Position numbers and translations under genes: made by a program | Notes under the pieces: generated by a model | Database searches by the model: none | Seen by the model: the letters and a program-made list of their open reading frames with translations, nothing else | What the model was told of the DNA's origin: nothing | In this document: piece after piece, positions 1 through 6,700 of the stretch | Numbering within the stretch: position 1 is the stretch's first letter | Layout of the letters: each line of letters begins with the position of its first letter | Assembly: GCA_031372145.1 (NCBI GenBank) | Contig: JANMKR010000053.1 | Location: 1 to 21,700 of the forward strand | Length of the DNA stretch: 21,700 nt | Direction: 5' to 3' | Source: CALMEC01 sp031372145 | GTDB lineage: Bacteria; Actinomycetota; Thermoleophilia; Miltoncostaeales; Miltoncostaeaceae

Positions 1-4
1 CGCA

Positions 5-38
5 GCCTTCGTTCATATCGGACCATATGGGCGAAGGC
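5..38. repeat. Inverted repeat, 14-bp stem with 6-base loop
   Basis: GCCTTCG at 5-11 pairs with CGAAGGC at 32-38, and CATAT at 14-18 pairs with ATATG at 25-29. As RNA read on the plus strand, the two intervening positions on each side can form U-G wobbles, giving a continuous 14-pair stem around a six-base loop. Function unknown; a terminator or part of a structured RNA is possible. Confidence 0.45.
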
Positions 39-92
39 GAGGACAACGCTCCAAAGGCGAAACGTCTGTCTGAACGGTATGCGCCCCTGCGG

Positions 93-120
93 AGCTTTGC
101 AGCCGCCAGACTGCAAAGCT
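93..120. terminator. Perfect 10-bp inverted repeat, possible terminator
   Basis: AGCTTTGCAG at 93-102 and CTGCAAAGCT at 111-120 are exact reverse complements around an eight-base loop. There is no T-run on either side, so an intrinsic terminator is only a guess; GC-rich actinobacteria often have terminators without a U-tract. It could serve the leftward MarR transcript or an upstream plus-strand gene outside the window. Confidence 0.4.
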
Positions 121-146
121 ATTCCTGAGACAGGCCACTAGCCGCT

Positions 147-173
147 CTCGGTACCCATAACGGCGAGACCGAG
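147..173. repeat. Short inverted repeat (6-bp arms)
   Basis: CTCGGT at 147-152 pairs exactly with ACCGAG at 168-173, with a 15-base loop. It is the third hairpin within 180 bases and the one nearest the end of the MarR gene. Weak alone. Confidence 0.25.
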
Positions 174-241
174 GACACCGCCTGGCGACGGTTTGCAGCC
201 GGGAGACGTGGTCGTACTTACGAAAGCGAGCACTAAGCCAC

Positions 242-760
242 TCAGCGCGCTGCGACACCGACCGGCTGGCTCCCACGCACCTGGGCGAGGATTGCGATCA
301 GTTGGGTGGCCTGCTCCTCGGTCAGCGATGCGAAGGCTCCGAACCCCGCGGCGCAGAGCGCGAGCGATGCCTGATCGACCAGCGCTCGCCCGCCGTCGGT
401 GACGCACACGAGCAAGACCCGCCCGTCCTGCGGATCCTGCCGGCGCTCGACGAGTCCAACCGCTTCAAGCTTGTCGACGAGGTATGTGACGCTCGATCCG
501 TGCACCATCAGCAGATCGCGGAGGCGCATCGTCGGCAGTTGCCCCGTCCGCGTGAACGACAGCAGCAGCAGGACCTCGTAGCGGGACAAGTTGAGCCCCA
601 GCGGTCGCAGCACGATCTCGATCGAACGGACGGCGACGCCGTACGCCCGGATCATCGAGACGAGTCCCGAGAAACCCTGCGTTTCGGGGTACCGTTCGGC
701 CCAGTGACGAACGGCCTCTTGGACCGCGTCACGGGGTCGAACGTCCTCGTCGTCGTGCAC
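242..760 (-). CDS. MarR-family transcriptional regulator
   Basis: A 172-residue protein of normal MarR length. The central winged helix-turn-helix spans about residues 54-125: the recognition-helix region reads SSVTYLVDKLEAVGLVERR, followed by a wing with the usual D-x-x-D-x-R pattern (QDPQDGRVLLV) and a TDGG turn. MarR proteins are dimeric cytoplasmic repressors that usually release DNA on binding a small ligand. The GTG start at 760 is chosen because GGGAG lies six bases upstream; the reading frame stays open for more than 1 kb beyond it, but that part runs antisense to the thiolase. It is divergent from the thiolase/acyl-CoA dehydrogenase pair, with palindromes in the shared promoter, so control of that pair and of itself is likely. 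An acyl-CoA or fatty-acid-type ligand is a guess from context. Confidence 0.9.
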   Translation of the reverse strand: MHDDEDVRPRDAVQEAVRHWAERYPETQGFSGLVSMIRAYGVAVRSIEIVLRPLGLNLSRYEVLLLLSFTRTGQLPTMRLRDLLMVHGSSVTYLVDKLEAVGLVERRQDPQDGRVLLVCVTDGGRALVDQASLALCAAGFGAFASLTEEQATQLIAILAQVRGSQPVGVAAR

Positions 761-775
761 GACTGTCTCCCAGGG

Positions 776-805
776 TTGACAGATGTTCGGGTATCCGAAT
801 ACTAT
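776..805 (+). promoter_or_regulatory. Sigma70-type promoter facing the thiolase operon
   Basis: A consensus TTGACA at 776-781 is followed after 18 bases by TACTAT at 800-805. Transcription would start near 812, leaving a leader of about 260 bases before the thiolase start. The spacer contains the palindrome at 786-799, a classic position for a repressor site. A second, weaker candidate lies just before the gene: TTGACG at 982-987, a 16-base spacer, then CACAAT at 1004-1009. Confidence 0.55.
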
Positions 806-829
806 CCGATGTGTTGGTCGGAATTCCGA
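786..829. promoter_or_regulatory. Paired palindromes, putative MarR operators
   Basis: Site 1 (786-799) is TTCGG-GTAT-CCGAA. Site 2 (818-829) is TCGGAATTCCGA, a perfect 12-base palindrome. Their centres are 31 bases apart, about three helical turns, so two dimers would sit on the same DNA face. The half-site TCCGA(A/T) occurs a third time at 805-810. Site 1 lies in the spacer of the plus-strand promoter and over the predicted minus-strand start point; site 2 lies just after the plus start point and over the minus -35 position. Assignment to this regulator is inference from location and symmetry. Confidence 0.5.
799..804 (-). promoter_or_regulatory. Candidate -10 box of the marR-type gene
   Basis: Read on the minus strand this is TAGTAT, fitting TANNNT. 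Transcription would begin near 792, inside the proximal palindrome, giving a leader of about 30 bases that contains the GGGAG ribosome binding site. No good -35 is visible; the expected place overlaps the palindrome at 818-829. The box overlaps the plus-strand -10 almost exactly, so the two promoters would compete back to back. Confidence 0.4.
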
Positions 830-1007
830 ATAAATCGCGTGATGTCTGCTCGCCGGGCCCGCACCGATTCCTGGCGACGCGACGCGACGATCGGGCGAGG
901 CGGGATGCTGACGCCTACATTTCCTCCCGACCGTCTTGCGTGAGACGCGCGAGGGAAGCGAAATGGTGAAGCGGCAATCAATTGACGCGGCACAGACAGG
1001 AGCCACA

Positions 1008-1073
1008 ATGGGAGCGATTTGCGACGTGTTTGGCGATGTGTGGGGGCGCCACCGCGACCCCGCGAGGTGGTAG
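1008..1073 (+). CDS. Short upstream ORF (21 codons) before the thiolase
   Basis: ATG at 1008 is preceded by AGGAG at 998-1002, five bases away, a good ribosome binding site. The frame encodes MGAICDVFGDVWGRHRDPARW and stops with TAG at 1071-1073, two bases before the thiolase GTG at 1076. The thiolase ribosome binding site (GAGGTGG, 1064-1070) lies inside the last codons of this ORF, so its translation would clear or couple to that site. It may be a leader peptide for translational coupling, or a chance ORF; the competing promoter candidate at 982-1009 would exclude it from the transcript. Confidence 0.4.
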   Translation: MGAICDVFGDVWGRHRDPARW

Positions 1074-1075
1074 GC

Positions 1076-2254
1076 GTGCGGACCCTCGAGGAAGCGGTCA
1101 TCGTCGACGCCGTCCGGACACCGTTGGGTCGGCAGCGCGGTAAGCTCAAGGACTGGCATCCAGTCGACTTGGCCGCCCATGTCCTGCGGGCACTCGTCGA
1201 GCGCAACGACTTTGACCCCGCGCTCATCGACGACGTCATCATGGGCTGCCTCGACCAGGTCGGTGAGCAAGGTGCCAACATCGGCCGCATCGCCGCGCTC
1301 GCTGCGGGATTCCCAGACTCCGTGCCCGGTACCACGGTCGACCGCCAATGCGGCAGCTCCCAGCAGTCGGCGCACTTCGCCGCGCAGGGCGTCATGGCCG
1401 GCGCGTACGACATCGTGATTGCCGCGGGCGTTGAGTCCATGACGCGCGTGCCCTTCTGGTCCAACGTGCCCGACAAGCGCGAAGTTTTCGGGCCGCGATT
1501 CCGTGCGCGCTACGACCTGGGCCCCGACGAATTCATCCACCAGGGCATTTCGGGCGAGATCGTCGCCGATAAATGGGGAATCGGCCGCGAGGAGCTGGAC
1601 GCTTTTGCGCTCGAGTCCCATCTGCGAGCCGCTCGCGCGACCAGCGAAGGGCGCTTCGGACGCGAGATCATTCCGCTGCACGTCGTCACGGAGGACGGCG
1701 AAGAGATGATGTCCACCGACGAGGGCATTCGTGCCACCAGCACGATGGAGGGACTCGCCAAACTCCGCACCGTGTTCCGCGACGACGGCAAGCTGACCGC
1801 CGGCAACTCGTCCCAGCTGACCGACGGCGCTGCGGCGCTCTTGATCATGAGCGAGCGCAAGGCCCAGGAGTTGGGCCTGACCCCCCTCGCCCGCTTTCAC
1901 ACGTTCGCAGTGGCCGGCATCGATCCGGTCGAGATGTTGTCGGGCCCGATTCCGGCAACCCGCAAGGCGTTCGCGCGCAGCGGCCTGGGCGTTGATGACA
2001 TCGACCTCTACGAGGTCAACGAGGCGTTCGCGTCCGTGCCACTGGCATGGCAGAAGGAGATCGGCGCGGACATGGCCCAGGTCAATGTCAACGGCGGCGC
2101 GATCGCCCTGGGCCACCCCGTTGGGGCCTCTGGCGCCCGGCTGATGGCGACCATGGTCCACGAACTCCAGCGCACGCAAGGCCGATACGCCCTGCAAACC
2201 ATGTGCGAAGGCGGTGGCATGGCAAACGCAACGATCCTGGAGCGCATCGCATGA
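1076..2254 (+). CDS. Acetyl-CoA C-acyltransferase (thiolase)
   Basis: A 392-residue thiolase, the standard family length. Thiolases split 3-ketoacyl-CoA with CoA into acetyl-CoA and a shortened acyl-CoA, or run in reverse to condense two acetyl-CoA. The catalytic residues are present: nucleophile Cys92 in DRQCGSSQQ, the NEAF motif, His347 in GGAIALGHPVGASGAR and the acid/base Cys377 in CEGGGMANA. The start is GTG at 1076, preceded five bases upstream by GAGGTGG; the frame extends to 1019, but only through a TTG without a site. The gene overlaps the following acyl-CoA dehydrogenase by four bases (ATGA), so the two are cotranscribed. Together they give the first and last steps of beta-oxidation; the hydratase and 3-hydroxyacyl-CoA dehydrogenase are not in this window. 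The exact chain-length preference cannot be read from sequence. Confidence 0.95.
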   Translation: MRTLEEAVIVDAVRTPLGRQRGKLKDWHPVDLAAHVLRALVERNDFDPALIDDVIMGCLDQVGEQGANIGRIAALAAGFPDSVPGTTVDRQCGSSQQSAHFAAQGVMAGAYDIVIAAGVESMTRVPFWSNVPDKREVFGPRFRARYDLGPDEFIHQGISGEIVADKWGIGREELDAFALESHLRAARATSEGRFGREIIPLHVVTEDGEEMMSTDEGIRATSTMEGLAKLRTVFRDDGKLTAGNSSQLTDGAAALLIMSERKAQELGLTPLARFHTFAVAGIDPVEMLSGPIPATRKAFARSGLGVDDIDLYEVNEAFASVPLAWQKEIGADMAQVNVNGGAIALGHPVGASGARLMATMVHELQRTQGRYALQTMCEGGGMANATILERIA

Positions 2255-3399
2255 TCCAGCTCACCGAACAGCATCATCAGGTGCAAGCCCTCGCCCGCGA
2301 CTTCGCGCGCAACGAGATCGCGCCGAACTCGGCACGCTGGAACGCCGAGCATCACGTCCCGGTCGAGATGCTGCTCAAGATGGCCGAATTGGGGTTTCTG
2401 GGCATTGTCGTTCCGGAGGAATACGGCGGGACCGGCCTGGACCACAGGACGGTCTGCCTTGTCATGGAGGAGTTGGCGGCAGCGGATGCGGGGCTCTCGA
2501 CCGGATTCGCCGTGCAAAACGGGTTGGGGGCTGAGCCCATCCTGAACTACGGGACGGAGGAGCAGAAGCGTGCATTGCTCCCCGTGATCGTGTCGGGCGA
2601 GCGGTTCTGCTCGTATGCGCTGACCGAGCCCGATGCGGGTTCGGACGTCGCGGGGCTCAAGACACAGGGACGCCGTCTCGACGATGGCTCGTTCGCGATC
2701 ACCGGCAGCAAGATGTGGATCTCGGCCGGTGGCTACGCGAGCTTGTTCATCCTGTTTGCCCGGACCGAAGGCCCGGGTGCGCATGGGATCAGCGCGTTCA
2801 TCGGTGGGCCGGGCGAGGGCCTGACCGTGGGCAAAGAAATTCCGAAGCTCGGTCTGCACACCTCGTCGACCGTTGAGCTGGCGTTCGACGACTATCGCCT
2901 CGACGGGGACGCGCTGCTGGGAAGCCCCGGCCAGGGGATGCAGATCGCGCTGTCGACGCTGGACAGCGGACGCATCACGGTCGCCGCACAGGCGGTCGGC
3001 ATCGCGCGTGCCGCACTCGATCTGGCCACCGGGTACGCCAAGGAGCGCACCGCGTTCGGCGGGCCGATCGCCAGGTTCCAGGGCGTCCAGTTCCCGCTGG
3101 CAGACGTGGCCGCCAAGATCGACGCGGCCCGGGCATTGACCCTGCAAGCCGCGGCGATGCACGACGCCGGCGAGCCGATCTCGGTGATCGGCGCCAAAGC
3201 CAAGCTCTTCGCCAGCTCCGTCGCGGTCGAAGCGTCCAACGTCGCCGTCCAGACCCTGGGTGGAATGGGCTACAGCGCCGAGTTCCCCGCAGAGCGCCTC
3301 TACCGCGACGCCCGCATCACCCAGATCTACGAAGGCACCAGCGAGATCCAGCGCCTCGTCATCGCGCGCGACCTGTTCGGAGACGCCGCGCGCGGGTAG
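2251..3399 (+). CDS. Acyl-CoA dehydrogenase
   Basis: A 382-residue FAD enzyme of the acyl-CoA dehydrogenase family, which introduces a trans-2 double bond into acyl-CoA and passes electrons to electron-transfer flavoprotein. The usual order is seen: N-terminal helical domain, the central YALTEPDAGSD signature with the following W-I-S flavin-contacting segment (KMWISAGGYA), then the C-terminal helical domain with RxxFGxPIxxFQ. The catalytic base is probably Glu361 in IYEGTSEIQ, the position used by short- and medium-chain enzymes. The ATG start overlaps the thiolase stop in ATGA, indicating translational coupling. It is likely controlled with the thiolase by the divergent MarR protein. Substrate chain length, or a branched-chain or aromatic acyl-CoA instead, remains open. 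Confidence 0.95.
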   Translation: MIQLTEQHHQVQALARDFARNEIAPNSARWNAEHHVPVEMLLKMAELGFLGIVVPEEYGGTGLDHRTVCLVMEELAAADAGLSTGFAVQNGLGAEPILNYGTEEQKRALLPVIVSGERFCSYALTEPDAGSDVAGLKTQGRRLDDGSFAITGSKMWISAGGYASLFILFARTEGPGAHGISAFIGGPGEGLTVGKEIPKLGLHTSSTVELAFDDYRLDGDALLGSPGQGMQIALSTLDSGRITVAAQAVGIARAALDLATGYAKERTAFGGPIARFQGVQFPLADVAAKIDAARALTLQAAAMHDAGEPISVIGAKAKLFASSVAVEASNVAVQTLGGMGYSAEFPAERLYRDARITQIYEGTSEIQRLVIARDLFGDAARG

Positions 3400-3700
3400 C
3401 GAACGGTTCGGCGTAGCCCCTCGTTGGCGCGACTCCTGACCCGCGCGAACCCACGTTTCGCCGCACGTCGTCAACGACCACACGCGTGGCCGACACGCCG
3501 CGCGTCACCCGCGATCGCACGGTGGTGCAGGGCACCATGCAAATGGTGCCCGGCACCACCGATCATCGCAAATCCCGCTCGGAGCGAAGATCCAGTGATG
3601 GGACTGTTGATCCCGTTGGTCTTTCGCGATCGCGGACGTCCGGCAATCGGTGGACAGTGATCGCGCGATCAAGCTCCGGGGACGCGCGAACCTTCGGGTC
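3400..3700. other. Convergent intergenic region
   Basis: This 301-base gap lies between the ends of the acyl-CoA dehydrogenase (plus) and the glutamate dehydrogenase (minus). No ORF here is convincing. Its main content is the long hairpin at 3521-3560. It also contains short perfect palindromes of GCGATCGC type, at 3511-3518 and 3624-3633, and GATCGCGCGATC at 3659-3670. No T-runs typical of intrinsic terminators are present. Confidence 0.5.
3521..3560. repeat. 18-bp stem-loop with GCAA tetraloop
   Basis: Positions 3521-3538 and 3543-3560 are reverse complements with a single mismatch, around the four-base loop GCAA. GCAA belongs to the GNRA class of very stable tetraloops on the plus-strand RNA. 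The motif alternates GGTGC/GGCACC blocks on both arms, giving an inner (GGGCACCAT) and outer (GGTGGTGC) half. It sits between two converging transcripts and could end both, or be one copy of a dispersed REP-like palindrome. No second copy is evident in this window. Confidence 0.6.
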
Positions 3701-6700
3701 TCAGAAATGTGCGCCAGTCACGGCGCGTACCAGACTGCGCAGAACGCGGGTTGCCACCGACAAGCTCGCCAGGTTCGCGGTGGCGGAGGTTGCGATCTCG
3801 TCAAGCGCGCCCACCGCGTCGTCGACGGCGGGGGACGATTGCTCCCACCACGTATCCAACCGGTCGTCGGGGGAACCCGATGACTCGGTCGTGTCGATGA
3901 CGTTCGCCGTCAGGCGTGCGTGGACTGCGAACAGGTCCTCGCGGAGCGTCGCGCGTGCGAGGGTCCCCCAACGCTCGTCGCGCGGCAAGCTGTTGATCCG
4001 CTCCATCAGTGACGCAATGCCCAGCCGGTCGGCCAGCGCGAAGTGCACCCGACACACATCGGCGACAGGTTGCCCACGCTCGGTTGCGACCTCGACCACG
4101 TCGAGCGCGCCGTAGCCCGCCTCCATGACCGCAGCGCGCTCGGCGACGGTCGGTGGGACGCCCGCGGCCTGCCAGACCTCCCGGCGTTCCTCGGCCACGG
4201 TTCGGTCGAGCCCTCGGAGTGCCTCAGGGAACATGCGGATGACCTCGCCTGCCCCTTGCTGAAACAACGCGACCGCCGACTCCGTATCGCGCCATGCCCA
4301 ACGGTTGGCGATCAGCCAGCGGGCGCCCCGCTCGACGAGGCGCTCACCTTGCAGGCGCACGTCCATCGCCATCGCACCCGAGATCGACGGCGGAAGTGCC
4401 TCCACCGCATCCCACAGGCTGCGCATCCGAAAGATGGCCCACGACGCGGCATGCGCCCGGGCGATCTCGGCAAACGACGCACCGGTCTCGTCACGGATAC
4501 GCAACCAGAACGTGATGCCCGCACGATTGACGAGTCGATTGGCGACCTGGGTTGCGGTGATCTCGCGCCGCAACGGATGATCAGAGATCTCGCCGGCGTA
4601 CCGACGCCGGAGCGGTGCCGGGAAGTACTCCTGCAGCGCATCACGAAAGTACGGCTCGTCGGGCAGATCCGAGGCCAGAAGCTCGTCGTACAACACGATC
4701 TTCGCATAGGCCAGCAGCACGGCCAGCTCGGGGGCACACAACCCCAGTCCAGCCTGCCGACGCTCTGCGATGCCTTTGGCCGACGGGAGGCGCTCGACCT
4801 CACGGTCCAGACGACCGGTGGCCTCGAGCGTGCGCATCAGACGCTCGTGCACGTGGAGCAACGCGGCGGACTGCGACGCGTTGTTGGCCAGAGCCACGTT
4901 CTGGTTGGCATTGTCGGCCAGCACCTGCGCCGCGACCTCGTCGGTCATCTTTGCGAGCAACGAGTTGCGACGCCGAACCGTCAACCCACCTAACCGCACG
5001 ACACGGTCGAGCAGAATCTTGATGTTGACCTCACGATCCGAGGTGTCCACACCGGCGGAGTTGTCGACGGCATCCGTGTTGAGCAGCCCGCCGCCGAGCG
5101 CATACTCGACCCGTCCCAACTGGGTCAACCCCAGGTTGCCTCCCTCCCCGACCACCCGGCAGCGCAGGTCGCCGCCGTTGACGCGGATCGCGTCGTTGGC
5201 CCGATCGCCGACCTCCGCTTGGCGTTCGTCGGAGGCCTTGACGAACGTGCCGATTCCGCCGTTCCACAACAGGTCGACCGGCGCGCACAGAATCGCCCTG
5301 AGCAACTCCTGCGGCGTCATGACATCCACACCGTCCGCGATCCCGAGCGCCGCGCGTACCTGCCTGCTGACGGGAACGGATTTGGCAGAACGCGGGTACA
5401 CGCCGCCACCGTACGAGATGAGTTTGGGCGAATAGTCCGCCCAGGACGAGCCCGCCGTGTCATACAGGCGACGGCGCTCCACGAACGCGACGGCAGGGTC
5501 GGGGTCCGGGTCCAAGAACACGTTGCGATGATCGAACGCCGCGAGGAGCCGAAGGTGCGGCGAGTAGAGCAGGCCGTTGCCGAACACGTCCCCCGACATG
5601 TCCCCGACGCCGACGACCGTCAGCTCGTCGTTGGCCGGATCGAGCCCCAGCGCCCGAAGATGGAATTCGACCGAGACCCACGCGCCGCGCGCGGTGATTC
5701 CCATCGCCTTATGGTCGTACCCGGTGGACCCACCCGACGCGAACGCGTCGCCCAACCAGTAGCCGTGTTCGGCCGAAACCGTGTTGGCGATATCCGAGAA
5801 CGTGGCGGTGCCCTTGTCGGCTGCGACGACCATGTACGTGTCGTCCTCGTCGTGGCGCACGACGTCGGGAGGCGGAACGATGCTGTCCTCGACACGGTTG
5901 TCGGTCAGGTCGAGCAATGCTGAGATGAACATCCGGTAGCACGCAACCCCCTCGGCGAGCGCGGCCACCGGGTCGGCCGGGGGCCGCTTGACGACGAACC
6001 CGCCCTTCGCGCCCACCGGCACGATCACCGCATTCTTGACCATCTGGGTCTTGGCGAGGTCGAGCACCTCGGTGCGCAGGTCTTCACGGCGGTCCGACCA
6101 CCGCAGACCACCGCGGCCGATCGGACCGAAGCGCAGGTGCGAGGCCTCAACCCGCGGTGACGACACCCACACTTCGTGGCGCGGGCGGGGACGGGGCAGG
6201 TCGGGAATCGCCTGCGGGTCGAGTTTGAGCGCAAGGACCGAATGCGGGCGCCCATCGGGATCGCGCTGGTAGTAGTTGGTGCGGACCGTCGCGACGATCA
6301 CGCCGAGCATCGCGCGCAGAATCCGGTCATGGTCGAGGCTCTGCACGTCCTCGAGCTGACGGCGGATCGCCATGATCAGATCGCGTTCAGCGACGCTGCG
6401 ATCGCCCACAGCAGCGGGATCGAACCGCACCGTGAACAGCTCGAGCAGCTTGCGCGCCACCGGCACGTTCGCAACGAGGCAGTCCTCGATGTACTCCTGA
6501 CTGAATGCGGAACCGGTCTGACGCAGGTACTTGCCGTATGCGCGCATGATCGTCGCCTCACGCCAGCCACAACCGGCGAGGGGAACCAGCGCGTTGAACC
6601 CATCCGACTCGGCGTCACCGTTCCACACGGCCACGACCGCCAGCTCAACCAGGCGACGCGGAACCTCGCCCCGCAGGTCCGCCGGCGTCGCGTAGCGGAC

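Larger units (their letters stand above)
1..241. other. Non-coding left edge with three hairpins
   Basis: I see no gene I can support here. Plus-strand frame 3 is open from the window edge to a stop at 127-129 and could be the last 42 codons of an upstream gene, but its codon use is poorer in G/C at third positions than the genes to the right and I do not recognise it. The stretch looks less GC-rich than its surroundings. It contains three inverted repeats (5-38, 93-120 and 147-173). Because the MarR gene reads leftwards into this region, some of them may end its transcript. Confidence 0.4.

Noticed and set aside
842..943. 33-codon ORF in the thiolase leader beginning at ATG 842
   Set aside because: There is no ribosome binding site or -10 box at a suitable distance and the translation is low-complexity basic sequence.
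761..2197. MarR reading frame continuing upstream to 2197
   Set aside because: The extension runs antisense through the thiolase; the GTG at 760 has a ribosome binding site and gives a normal MarR length.
3511..3670. GCGATCGC palindromes as a HIP1-like over-represented motif
   Set aside because: A few copies in GC-rich DNA rich in CGATCG words are expected by chance; whole-genome counts would be needed.
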